DNA from: Streptomyces aurantiogriseus
Lineage (GTDB): Bacteria; Actinomycetota; Actinomycetes; Streptomycetales; Streptomycetaceae
Length of the DNA: 64,000 nt
NCBI RefSeq assembly: GCF_014649375.1
Contig: NZ_BMSX01000002.1
Coordinates: 124,001 to 188,000 of the forward strand
Direction: 5' to 3'
Shown here one piece after another: positions 32,130 through 40,128 of the stretch; position 1 is the stretch's first letter; every line of letters starts with the position of its first letter. The position numbers and the translations under genes were made by a program. The notes under the pieces are model-generated. The model saw nothing but the letters and a program-made list of their open reading frames with translations, made no database searches and was not told the origin of the DNA.

Positions 32130-32855
32130 ATGAGCGTGACGAGTCGGTACCGGGAGACCTGGGAGGGGTTCTGGCGCGAGGCCCCCGAGGAGACGGGCGC
32201 GGTGTTCTGGGACGCGGACCCCGCGGTGACCGCCGCTCCCCACCTCGCCTTCTTCGAGCCCCGACTCGTGGACCCCGGGCTGCCGTTGATCGACCTCGGC
32301 TGCGGCAACGGCACCCAGACCCGTTTCCTGGCCGACCGCTTCCCGCATGTGATCGGCGCCGACCTGGCCGCCGCGGCCCTCGACCACGCCCGGCGGGCCG
32401 ACCCCGCCGGGCAGGCGACGTACCGGCTGCTGGACGCGGCCGAGAAGGGCGCGGCCGAGGTGCTGCACGCCGAACTCGGCGACGCCAACGTCTATATGAG
32501 GGGCGTCCTGCACCAGTGCGAGCCCGACGACCGGCAGCCGTTGGTGGACGGGATCGCCGCCCTTCTCGGCGACCGCGGCCGGGCCTTCCTCGTCGAGCTG
32601 TCGGAGGCCGCCCGACCCGTCCTCGCCGGCCTCGCCCAGAGCCCCGGCGGACCGCCCGCGAAGCTCGCGTCGGTCTTCCGGCACGGCATCGCCCCCGGCG
32701 AGGTGGCCGACGAGGCGGTACCCGTGTATCTGGCGGCCGCCGGCCTCACCGTCCTGGCGTCCGGCGAACTCCCGCTCACCACCACCGAGTACGCCCCCGA
32801 CGGCACCCGGATCGAGCTGCCGTCGACGTGGATCCTGGCCGGCCGGGCAGTGTGA
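32130..32855 (+). CDS. class I SAM-dependent methyltransferase
   Basis: A 241-residue methyltransferase. The SAM-binding motif I is IDLGCGNGTQTRFLADRFPHVIGADLAAAAL (about 53-83). It opens YRETWEGFWREAPEETGAVFWDAD, as in the Streptomyces group annotated simply as class I methyltransferases; the acceptor is unknown. GGGGAG precedes the ATG. It follows the phosphatase gene by 139 bp and precedes a DoxX gene, with no visible functional tie. Confidence 0.85.
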   Translation: MSVTSRYRETWEGFWREAPEETGAVFWDADPAVTAAPHLAFFEPRLVDPGLPLIDLGCGNGTQTRFLADRFPHVIGADLAAAALDHARRADPAGQATYRLLDAAEKGAAEVLHAELGDANVYMRGVLHQCEPDDRQPLVDGIAALLGDRGRAFLVELSEAARPVLAGLAQSPGGPPAKLASVFRHGIAPGEVADEAVPVYLAAAGLTVLASGELPLTTTEYAPDGTRIELPSTWILAGRAV

Positions 32856-32959
32856 GCACGGTCACATCAAAAAGCAGCTCCTCTTCCTGTCACACCGGCT
32901 CGGCGCGGGGTGTCAGGGGGGTGAAGGAAGCCCGCGAACCCTGATGAGGAGCTGCTGAC

Positions 32960-33301
32960 ATGTCCACTGCCTACGTCGTCGTCACCGTCCTGGGAGCCGT
33001 CCTGGCCGGATTCTCGGCCGCCTCGGTCTTCTTCGGGGCCGAGTGGACCGTGAAGCCGCTGGCCGACTACGGCGTGCCCCGCTCGTGGTGGCTCTGGCTC
33101 GGCGTCGCCAAGGCAGCCGGTGCGGCCGGTCTGCTGGTGGGGCTGCTCGTGCCCGTGATCGGTGCACTGGCCGCGGCCGGCCTGGTGCTGTACTTCCTCG
33201 GGGCGGTCGTCACCGTGCTGCGGGCCCGCTGGTTCTCGCACGTGCCGTTCCCGCTGATCTACGCGGCACCGGCGGCCGTCTCGCTCGTCCTGTGGTTCTG
33301 A
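32960..33301 (+). CDS. DoxX family membrane protein
   Basis: A 113-residue protein with four transmembrane helices (about 5-25, 44-63, 66-85 and 95-112). The pattern, including WTVKPLADYGVPRSWWLWLGVAKAAGAAGLL, belongs to the DoxX-like family, whose members are tied to quinone or redox balance but are mostly uncharacterised. AGGAGCTGCTGAC precedes the ATG. The stop codon itself lies in the first copy of a short repeat. Confidence 0.85.
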   Translation: MSTAYVVVTVLGAVLAGFSAASVFFGAEWTVKPLADYGVPRSWWLWLGVAKAAGAAGLLVGLLVPVIGALAAAGLVLYFLGAVVTVLRARWFSHVPFPLIYAAPAAVSLVLWF

Positions 33302-33344
33302 GAACGGCGGTTCTGAGAACGGCGGTTCTGAGACGGCGGTCCTG
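33301..33344. repeat. three tandem 15-bp hairpin units
   Basis: The unit AGAACGGCGGTTCTG occurs twice exactly (33301-33315 and 33316-33330) and a third time with one base missing and a T-to-C change (33331-33344). Each unit is itself AGAAC-GGCG-GTTCT. The array starts at the last base of the DoxX stop codon and is followed by a long terminator stem. Confidence 0.85.
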
Positions 33345-33363
33345 GCAGGGCTGTCCGAGCACG

Positions 33364-33400
33364 GGGGAGGGGTGACCGGGAATCCCGGTCACCCCTCCCC
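33364..33400. terminator. bidirectional terminator with an 18-bp perfect stem
   Basis: GGGGAGGGGTGACCGGGA is the exact complement of TCCCGGTCACCCCTCCCC with a single central A. It separates the convergent DoxX and ECF sigma genes and ends 6 bp before the sigma gene's stop. It is the longest perfect stem I found in the window. Confidence 0.88.
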
Positions 33401-33406
33401 CTTTCC

Positions 33407-34291
33407 TCAGCCCTCGAGTACCGCCACCTCGATCCCGGCCAGCCGCTCCTGGTCCGCGACGACGTCGATCCGTGTGATGCCCTCGTCCGTGACCGTGAAG
33501 AGCAGGACCAGCCGCAGCCGGCCCTGCGGCGCCATCACGAGGCCCACGCGGCCGTCGAGGAGCGCGGGACCGGTGAACAGGGCCCGGCCGGTCGCCGCCA
33601 TCGCGCTGTGGGCGACGGGGCGGGCACCGCCGAGGGTGATCGGCTCCGGGGTCGGGACGACGAAACGGTCGGCGGTCAGAACCACGTCCGGGTGCAGCAG
33701 AGACAGCAGTGCGTCGAAGTTCCCGCCGCGGGTGGCGGCGAGGAACGCGTCGACGACCTCGCGCTGCCGGGCCAGGTCGGCGGCGGGCGCGGGGGTTCCT
33801 CCCCTGACCCGCCGTCGGGCGCGGCTCGCGAGCTGCCGGGTCGCGGCCGGGGTGCGCTCGACCAGCGGGGCGATGGTGTCGAACGGCACCGCGAACAGGT
33901 CGTGGAGCACGAACGCCAGCCGTTCGTCCGGGTTCAGCGTGTCCAGGACGACCAGCAGGGCCACCCCGACCGAGTCGGCCTGCAGCGCCTCCTCCTCCGG
34001 ATCGGCGCCCTCTCCCGCGTCCACGGCCGCCTCACCCACCTGTGTCTCCAGCGGCTCCTCACGCCGTGTCCGGCGCGAGCGCAGCATGTTCAGGCTCACC
34101 CGGCTCACCACCGTGGTCAGCCAGGCCGTGAGGTTCTCCACCTCGTCCAGGTCGGCCCGGGACGCCCGCAGCCAGGTCTCCTGGACGGCGTCGTCGGCCT
34201 CGGCGAGCGAGCCGAGCATACGGTGGGCGATGGCCCGCAGCCGGGGCCGGTCGGCCTCGAAACGTTCCGCAGGCAGGGTGGGCGTGGTCAT
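33407..34291 (-). CDS. SigJ/ECF41-type sigma factor with SnoaL-like C-terminal domain
   Basis: A 294-residue extracytoplasmic sigma factor. Region 2 (about 12-75) has RMLGSLAEADDAVQETWLRASR; region 4 (about 115-165) has TLNPDERLAFVLHDLFAVPFDTIAPLVERTPAATRQLASRARRRVRG. The C-terminal 120 residues form a SnoaL/NTF2-like fold (FLAATRGGNFDALLSLLHPDVVLTADR), typical of ECF41/SigJ factors, where it controls the sigma activity without a classical anti-sigma factor. No carboxymuconolactone decarboxylase-type partner gene is adjacent, which is unusual for ECF41. I chose the ATG at 34291, which has GGGGA upstream; 34309 is an alternative. Confidence 0.9.
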   Translation of the reverse strand: MTTPTLPAERFEADRPRLRAIAHRMLGSLAEADDAVQETWLRASRADLDEVENLTAWLTTVVSRVSLNMLRSRRTRREEPLETQVGEAAVDAGEGADPEEEALQADSVGVALLVVLDTLNPDERLAFVLHDLFAVPFDTIAPLVERTPAATRQLASRARRRVRGGTPAPAADLARQREVVDAFLAATRGGNFDALLSLLHPDVVLTADRFVVPTPEPITLGGARPVAHSAMAATGRALFTGPALLDGRVGLVMAPQGRLRLVLLFTVTDEGITRIDVVADQERLAGIEVAVLEG

Positions 34292-34495
34292 GGCCGGGTC
34301 CCCGTTCATGTCGCTTCGGCGAAGGGCGGAAGGCTTCCGCGTGGGAGATCAGAGCAGAAAACGATCTCCGGGACCTCAGGGATTTCCCGGCGGCAGAGCG
34401 TGACGCGCGCCACACGGCCGGAATTGAGTACGGAACCGGGCCGATTTCCGTACCCAGGACTGAGGGGCCGAGCCGGGATGCGAGGATGAGGCGCC

Positions 34496-35179
34496 ATGAC
34501 AGCAGGGTGGTGTTCTCGCACAGTACGGGCCGCGGTGTTCGCGGCCGTGTGTGTGCTGCTCGCCGCTCTCGGCCACGTCCTGATGTCCGGCGGCGGCGTG
34601 CCCTGGTGGGCGCTGGGGGCCGGCGCGGCCGTGACGGGCGCTGCGGGCTGGTGCCTGGCCGGGCGTGAGCGCGGACTGCCGCTGATCGTGACCGTCGTGG
34701 TCGCCGCGCAGACCGCCCTGCACTCGGCGTTCTCCCTCGCCCAGTCGACGACCGGGACCATGGCCGCCGGCGACACCGGTTCCATGAACATGGACATGCA
34801 CCCAGGCATGGGCATGGACATGGGCATGAGCATGGGCTCGATGTCCATGGACGCCATGGACATGGCCTCCATGGGGCACGCCCCGCACTCCATGACCGGC
34901 GTCGGCACCTCGTCGTACGGCATGCTCGCCGCCCACCTGCTCGCCGCGCTGCTGTGCGGGCTGTGGCTGGCGTACGGGGAGCGGGCCGCGTTCCGCATCC
35001 TGCGGGCCGTCGCCGGATGGCTGGCGGCGCCGCTGCGGCTGCTGTTCGCCCGGCCGGTCGCGCCGGAGGGCCCACGCGTGCGCGTACGGCGCCGCCGGGC
35101 CGAGCGGGCGCCGCGGCTGCTGCTCCTCGTCCACGCGATCATTTCTCGGGGTCCGCCCGCGGAGACCGCTGTCCTCTGA
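34496..35179 (+). CDS. membrane protein with methionine-rich extracytoplasmic loop
   Basis: A 227-residue protein with three N-terminal helices (about 8-30, 36-56, 62-83), a loop of about 50 residues with 15 Met plus His and Asp (SMNMDMHPGMGMDMGMSMG and onward, about 93-133), a fourth helix (about 140-160) and a basic cytoplasmic tail. M-x-M and M-x2-M repeats of this kind bind Cu(I) or Ag(I) in copper-handling proteins. It is not a characterised family to me; a copper role is inference from the loop. It precedes an ECF sigma gene by 172 bp on the same strand. Confidence 0.75.
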   Translation: MTAGWCSRTVRAAVFAAVCVLLAALGHVLMSGGGVPWWALGAGAAVTGAAGWCLAGRERGLPLIVTVVVAAQTALHSAFSLAQSTTGTMAAGDTGSMNMDMHPGMGMDMGMSMGSMSMDAMDMASMGHAPHSMTGVGTSSYGMLAAHLLAALLCGLWLAYGERAAFRILRAVAGWLAAPLRLLFARPVAPEGPRVRVRRRRAERAPRLLLLVHAIISRGPPAETAVL

Positions 35180-35351
35180 CGACAGCCGGTGCCCCGAGGC
35201 CGCCCCTGTGCGCCTCGGGCCACGGCCGTACGCCGACGCGGGCGCCCCAGGACGCCGCGCGGTCGCCGTAGGGCCGTCTCCCGTTCACCGGACCGCCCGC
35301 GCCCTCGCGCGCCGCCGGTCCGGATCCCTGACCCGAGAAGGACACCAGGTG

Positions 35352-35963
35352 ATGGACCCTTCCCTGACCACTGTCCACCGCGCGTCCGACCGATCGGCCT
35401 GTGCCGACGAGTCGGTCACCGCGCTGGCGCTGGCCGCCCGCGGGGGTGACGCGGACGCCGTCGAGCGGTTCGTGCGCGCCCTGCACCGGGACGTCCTGCG
35501 CTACGTCGCCCATCTGTGCGCCGATCCGCAGGCGGTGGACGATCTCGCCCAGGACACGTTCCTGCGGGCGCTCGGCAGCCTGCACCGGTTCGAGGGCCGC
35601 TCCTCCGCGCGCGCCTGGCTGCTGTCGATCGCGCGCCGGGCGGTCATGGACAGCTACCGGTACGCCGCCGCCCGGCCCCGCCGCGCACACGTACCGGACT
35701 GGCAGCAGGCCGCCGAACTGGCCCAGCCGCGCGGTCTGCCGGGCTTCGACGACGGCGTCGTCCTGCTGGACCTGCTGGCCGCGCTGCCGCGGGACCGGCG
35801 CGAGGCGTTCGTGCTGACCCAGATCCTCGGTCTGCCGTACGACGAGGCCGCGGAGCGCAGCGACTGCCCCGTCGGCACCGTGCGCTCACGCGTGGCCCGT
35901 GCCCGCGCCACGCTGGCCCGCCAGCTCACGGAGGCGGACGAGCCGGCCGTGCTGGCGGCCTGA
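35352..35963 (+). CDS. ECF sigma factor
   Basis: A 203-residue ECF-type sigma-70 factor. Region 2 includes LRYVAHLCADPQAVDDLAQDTFLRALGSLHRF and SARAWLLSIARRAVMDSYR; region 4 includes LPRDRREAFVLTQILGLPYDEAAERSDCPVGTVRSRVARARATLARQL. AAGGACACCAG precedes a GTG-ATG pair (35349/35352); either codon may start it. No anti-sigma gene follows, and a strong terminator lies 12 bp past the stop. The Met-rich membrane protein upstream is on the same strand and could be functionally linked as a sensor, but nothing proves it. Confidence 0.92.
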   Translation: MDPSLTTVHRASDRSACADESVTALALAARGGDADAVERFVRALHRDVLRYVAHLCADPQAVDDLAQDTFLRALGSLHRFEGRSSARAWLLSIARRAVMDSYRYAAARPRRAHVPDWQQAAELAQPRGLPGFDDGVVLLDLLAALPRDRREAFVLTQILGLPYDEAAERSDCPVGTVRSRVARARATLARQLTEADEPAVLAA

Positions 35964-35974
35964 ACCCGCCGGGA

Positions 35975-36002
35975 GGTGCTGTGGCCCGCGGGCCACAGCA
36001 CC
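35975..36002 (+). terminator. hairpin terminator after the ECF sigma gene
   Basis: GGTGCTGTGGCCCG and its exact complement CGGGCCACAGCACC form a 14-bp perfect palindrome 12 bp after the stop of the sigma gene. Confidence 0.85.
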
Positions 36003-36145
36003 CCGCACCGGTCAGCCGCACCCGGCTTCGAGGTGGGGCTGTGCACCGGTCGGCGTCGGCGGAGGACCGACCGGATTCGTTGTCCGTCCGCCCGGTGGAC
36101 GCCCGTTAAGCTCAGGGGATTTCCTGGAGAGGGCGAGAACCGGGC

Positions 36146-36979
36146 ATGAAGATCCTCATCAGCGCCGACATGGAAGGTGCCACCGGCGTCACCTGGCCGG
36201 CCGACGTGCTGCCGGGGACGCCGGAGTGGGAGCGGTGCCGTGCGCTGTTCACCTCGGACGTCAACGCCGCCGTCCTCGGCTTCTTCGACGGCGGCGCCGA
36301 CACGGTCCTGATCAACGAGGCCCACTCGACCATGCGCAACCTGCTCCTCGAACAGCTCGACGAGCGGGCGGAGATGCTCACCGGGCGGCACAAGGCGCTG
36401 TCCATGGTGGAGGGTGTCCAGCACGGCGACGTCGACGGCATCGCCTTCGTCGGCTACCACGCCGGCGCCGGCATGGAGGGCGTCCTTTCCCACACCTACC
36501 TCGCCAACTCCGTCACCGGGGTGTGGCTGAACGACGTACGGGCGAGCGAGGGACTGCTCAACGCGCAGGTGGTCGCCGAGTACGGGGTGCCGGTCGTGCT
36601 GGTCACCGGGGACGACGTGGCCTGCGAGGACGCGCTCGGGTACGCGCCCGAGGCGCTGAAGGTGGCCGTCAAGGACCATGTGTCGCGGTACGCGGCCGTG
36701 TGCCGGACGCCCGCCCGGACCGCCGCCGACATCCGGGCGGCGGCGAAGGAGGCAGCGCACCTGGCGGTCCGTCACGAACCGGTCGTGGGCGGGCCGTTCA
36801 CGGTCGCCGTGGAGTTCGACGCCGAGCATCTGGCGATGGCCGCGACCGTCGTACCGGGCGTGGCGCGGATCGGGGAACGGAAGGTCGCGTACACCAGCGG
36901 CACCATGTACGAAGGCATCCGGACGTTCAAGGCGGTCACGACGGTCGTCTCGTCCGCGATCGAGGAGCAGTACGGCTGA
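36146..36979 (+). CDS. M55 family D-aminopeptidase (DppA-like)
   Basis: A 277-residue zinc peptidase of the DppA family, which cleaves D-amino-acid-containing peptides such as D-Ala-D-Ala from peptidoglycan. MKILISADMEGATGV places metal ligands Asp8 and Glu10; His60 (NEAHSTMRN), His105 (GYHAGAGMEG) and Glu135 agree with the known ligand set. It is followed 8 bp later by an M20 peptidase gene, with GAGGAG in the overlap region, so the two peptidases should be co-expressed and may act in sequence on recycled peptides. Confidence 0.92.
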   Translation: MKILISADMEGATGVTWPADVLPGTPEWERCRALFTSDVNAAVLGFFDGGADTVLINEAHSTMRNLLLEQLDERAEMLTGRHKALSMVEGVQHGDVDGIAFVGYHAGAGMEGVLSHTYLANSVTGVWLNDVRASEGLLNAQVVAEYGVPVVLVTGDDVACEDALGYAPEALKVAVKDHVSRYAAVCRTPARTAADIRAAAKEAAHLAVRHEPVVGGPFTVAVEFDAEHLAMAATVVPGVARIGERKVAYTSGTMYEGIRTFKAVTTVVSSAIEEQYG

Positions 36980-36987
36980 GGAGCGGC

Positions 36988-38292
36988 ATGGCTGACGCGC
37001 GGGCGCAGGACGAGGTCGTGAGGTTCACCTCCGACCTCATCCGGATCGACACCACCAACCGGGGTGGCGGTGACTGCCGGGAGCGGCCCGCCGCCGAGTA
37101 CGCGGCCGAACTGCTGGCCGGGGCGGGACTGGAGCCGACGCTCCTGGAGCGCACCCCGGGGCGGACCAACGTCGTCGCCCGCGTCGAGGGCACCGACCCG
37201 TCCGCGGACGCGCTGCTCGTCCACGGTCACCTGGACGTCGTTCCCGCCGAGGCCGCCGACTGGAGCGTGCACCCCTTCTCCGGGGAGGTGCGCGACGGGG
37301 TGGTGTGGGGCCGGGGCGCCGTCGACATGAAGAACATGGACGCGATGATCCTCGCCGTCGTCCGCGCCTGGGCCCGCCAGGGGATCCGGCCCCGGCGGGA
37401 CCTGGTGATCGCCTTCACCGCCGACGAGGAGGCCAGCGCCGAGGACGGCGCGGGCTTCCTCGCCGACGAGCATCCCCACCTCTTCGAGGGCTGTACGGAG
37501 GCCGTCGGCGAGTCCGGCGCGTTCACCTTCCACGACGGCGGCGGGCGCGAGATCTACCCGATCGCGGCGGGGGAGCGCGGCACCGCATGGCTCAGGCTGA
37601 CCGCGCGCGGGCGGGCCGGGCACGGCTCCAAGGTCAACAAGGAGAACGCGGTGACCCGCCTCGCCGCCGCGATCACGCGGATCGGCGAGCACGAGTGGCC
37701 GCTGCGGCTGACGCCGACCGTGCGGGCCGCGCTCGCCGAACTCGCCGTCGTGTACGGCATCGAGACCGGCATCGAGGACGTGGACGGCCTCCTGGAGAAG
37801 CTCGGCCCGGCGGCCGGGCTGGTCGAGGCGACCGTCCGCAACAGCGCCAACCCGACCATGCTGGACGCCGGTTACAAGATCAACGTGATTCCGGGGGAGG
37901 CCGTCGCGTATGTCGACGGGCGGTATCTGGCGGGCTGGGAGGAGGAGTTCCGCGCGACCCTCGACGAGCTCACCGGCCCCGAGGTGGCCTGGGAGTTCCA
38001 GCACCGCGAGGTCGCCCTCCAGGCACCGGTCGACGCGCCGACGTTCGCGAAGATGCGTGCCGCCGTGGAGGAGTTCGCACCCGAGGGGCACGTGGTGCCG
38101 TACTGCATGTCCGGCGGTACGGACGCCAAGCAGTTCTCGCGGCTCGGGATCACCGGCTACGGCTTCGCGCCGCTGAAGCTGCCGGAGGGCCTCGACCACC
38201 AGGCCCTCTTCCACGGCGTCGACGAACGCGTCCCCGTCGAGGCCCTCCACTTCGGAATCAGCGTCCTCGACCGCTTCCTGCGCATCGCCTAG
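36988..38292 (+). CDS. M20 family metallopeptidase
   Basis: A 434-residue dizinc hydrolase of the M20/M25/M40 (ArgE/DapE/CPG2) superfamily. Ligands visible are His81 and Asp83 (HGHLDVV), Asp113 (GAVDMKNMD), the catalytic Glu147 and neighbouring Glu148 (TADEEASAEDGAG), and a late MSGGTDAKQF. A lid/dimerisation domain lies between about 195 and 310 (RAGHGSKVNKENAV). The ATG at 36988 follows GAGGAG. Paired with DppA-like D-aminopeptidase; substrate is unknown, probably a dipeptide or N-acyl amino acid. Confidence 0.92.
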   Translation: MADARAQDEVVRFTSDLIRIDTTNRGGGDCRERPAAEYAAELLAGAGLEPTLLERTPGRTNVVARVEGTDPSADALLVHGHLDVVPAEAADWSVHPFSGEVRDGVVWGRGAVDMKNMDAMILAVVRAWARQGIRPRRDLVIAFTADEEASAEDGAGFLADEHPHLFEGCTEAVGESGAFTFHDGGGREIYPIAAGERGTAWLRLTARGRAGHGSKVNKENAVTRLAAAITRIGEHEWPLRLTPTVRAALAELAVVYGIETGIEDVDGLLEKLGPAAGLVEATVRNSANPTMLDAGYKINVIPGEAVAYVDGRYLAGWEEEFRATLDELTGPEVAWEFQHREVALQAPVDAPTFAKMRAAVEEFAPEGHVVPYCMSGGTDAKQFSRLGITGYGFAPLKLPEGLDHQALFHGVDERVPVEALHFGISVLDRFLRIA

Positions 38293-38309
38293 GTGTGCTG
38301 TCCGGGGAC

Positions 38310-38325
38310 GTCGCCGACGGGCGAC
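38310..38325 (+). terminator. weak hairpin after the M20 peptidase gene
   Basis: GTCGCC and GGCGAC form a 6-bp stem around GACG, 17 bp after the stop at 38292. It is short, so termination is uncertain. Confidence 0.4.
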
Positions 38326-38751
38326 ACGCCTTGAGCGGTCCTTGAAAGGGGGGGAGGTCCTCTGGGGTCGGTGTGGATCGTGACATCGACAACTGACGCC
38401 CAGGAGGCCCTCGTTCTCCCACCGTGATGCCCCGCTGACCCCGACCGGCAGGCTGCGTCCGGCCCGGTGTGCCGTGGAGGACTACTGGCCCTCGCGGCGG
38501 GTCGCGGAGCGCTTCAGGCCCGCCACACCACCGCCGCCCGGTGGGCAGACCGCTCCCGCCGCCACGGCGCCGAGGGCACAGGGCATGCACGACCGTCCCT
38601 GCCCCACTGTGCGGTCGGCCATCTGCAGCAATCCGACGACTGGGCGGTTGCCGTCCATCACCGAGCGTCACCTAATGGATCACGACAGTCACTCCGCCTG
38701 GCGCGGGTCGGAACGAGAACGTCCGCGCACCCTGACACGCTGAGGTTGCCC
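38326..38751. other. intergenic region with a possible 89-codon ORF
   Basis: Between the peptidase and the exported protein. A GTG at 38474 opens an 89-codon + strand frame ending at 38743, eight bases before the next gene's ATG. It begins VEDYWPSRRVAERFRP and later has TTGRLPSITERHL. No ribosome binding site precedes it and codon bias is intermediate, so I leave it uncalled; it may be a remnant of a decayed gene. The rest shows nothing recognisable. Confidence 0.3.
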
Positions 38752-39834
38752 ATGCATCCGTTTCGGACGAGAAGTCGGCGAGGATCCAAGCCCCCCATGG
38801 CGGCAGGGCTGTTCGTCCTGCTGACCACTCTGGAAGCGATCCGGCGGATCGGTGAGAGCCGACGCCGGAGTGCGCCCCGGAGGCGGCTGCTCCGGCTCGG
38901 CGCCCTGGTGCTGGGCGGGGTGGCGCTGCTGGCGGCCGTACCCGCGTCAGCGACCACTGGCCGCACCGAGAACGGGTCGAGCAGCTGTCGGGCCGGTGCC
39001 GATCCCACAGTGACCACACGCGCCACCACGCCAGGTGCCGAGGTTCTTCACACCTACCGGATGTCGTTCGCGACCGAGATGGCCAACGCCATTCGCGTCA
39101 ACAAGGCGAAGCTGCTTCCGCTCCTTCCGGAGGGGTATGAACCCGTGTCCGCCTCGGATGTCGGAGTAGGGGGCGAAAACGACGGTGTGTTTGTGATCGT
39201 CAACGTCTGCAATGAAAACTTCAGCATCGACGGCACGGTGTCACAACCAACCTCTCTGGTGAACATCCCGAGCATCCTGGTGCGGGAACCGGCTGACGCC
39301 GCCGCGGCTGGTTTGAACATTCCGGGCGCGTTCCACATCTATCCCCTGGACATCTACATCAATGACCAGGCGTACGTCGACAGTCTCCGATCCGCGGACA
39401 TGCCGGTCCAGCTCATTCCCGACATCACTCACGATCGTCGCATCGACGACACAGGAGTGGGCGAGCTGACGGTGCGGGTGCCGGCCAGGAAAAATCCCTT
39501 CGCCTCATTCAACGAAGGATTGGGGTTCAGCTCCACCGGAAGAGTCGACGTCGTCGTGTGGTACGAAGGCGACAAGGGTACTGCGGCGCTGACCTTCCAG
39601 TTCGACCTCGCACAGGAAGGGCCCGCTCGGAGCGAGGTGTTCACCGAACCGGGAACCAAGCTGAATCACATCCTCACCGGAGGCGGGCTTGGACCAGGTC
39701 CCACAGACCCCGATACCGGATTCGAAAGCATCAGGACTCCCTCGCTCAGCTTCCAGTACCCCCAGGGCGGCAGCGGAAGCCTCATCCTGATCAAGAAGCC
39801 GTGCGGTTACGGCTCACTGTGCGCGGAGCGATGA
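38752..39834 (+). CDS. exported protein with possible acetoacetate decarboxylase-like fold
   Basis: A 360-residue protein. The basic N-terminus (residues to about 45, ESRRRSAPRRRLLRLG) precedes a hydrophobic helix (about 46-65, ending ASA), a long signal peptide or anchor. The mature part contains MSFATEMANAIRVNKAKLL then PLLPEGYEPV, resembling the LLPxGxxP segment of acetoacetate decarboxylase-like folds; the similarity is partial and I give no activity. The coding sequence is noticeably less G/C-rich at third positions than its neighbours, especially from 39050 to 39800, a sign of transfer. GAGG lies 6 bases before the ATG; a strong terminator follows. Confidence 0.65.
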   Translation: MHPFRTRSRRGSKPPMAAGLFVLLTTLEAIRRIGESRRRSAPRRRLLRLGALVLGGVALLAAVPASATTGRTENGSSSCRAGADPTVTTRATTPGAEVLHTYRMSFATEMANAIRVNKAKLLPLLPEGYEPVSASDVGVGGENDGVFVIVNVCNENFSIDGTVSQPTSLVNIPSILVREPADAAAAGLNIPGAFHIYPLDIYINDQAYVDSLRSADMPVQLIPDITHDRRIDDTGVGELTVRVPARKNPFASFNEGLGFSSTGRVDVVVWYEGDKGTAALTFQFDLAQEGPARSEVFTEPGTKLNHILTGGGLGPGPTDPDTGFESIRTPSLSFQYPQGGSGSLILIKKPCGYGSLCAER

Positions 39835-39852
39835 CGCAAGCCGTCCGACATG

Positions 39853-39884
39853 CCGAAGGGCCCGCCGCACGGCGGGCCCTTCGG
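39853..39884 (+). terminator. hairpin terminator after the exported protein gene
   Basis: CCGAAGGGCCCGCCG and CGGCGGGCCCTTCGG make a perfect 15-bp stem with a 2-base CA centre, 18 bp after the stop. Confidence 0.88.
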
Positions 39885-40128
39885 CCGCACAGTGGCCAGA
39901 TCGTGCTGCCGGGCCCCGGCGTCGGCACGGCGATCGAGTATCGGCTGCGTTCGGCCTTCACCGCAGCCGAGCCAACGGGTGTGCAGCGTGGCCGAAGGCC
40001 CTCGCCTCCGAGGGGGCGGGTTCCGGCGGGCGGAGGCGACGGTGCGCGCTCTGGAGGCCGAGCTGTCCCTGTACGCTCAGGTTTCCGGCTGCGCCCCGGC
40101 CCGGCATCCCGACCCTGGAGCTCGTGAC

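Noticed and set aside
35352..35963. ECF sigma with anti-sigma partner downstream
   Set aside because: The next gene is a DppA-like peptidase beyond a strong terminator; no zinc anti-sigma motif (HxxxCxxC) is present.
38474..38743. 89-codon ORF directly before the exported protein gene
   Set aside because: No ribosome binding site, only intermediate codon bias and no recognisable family; reported only as a possible remnant.
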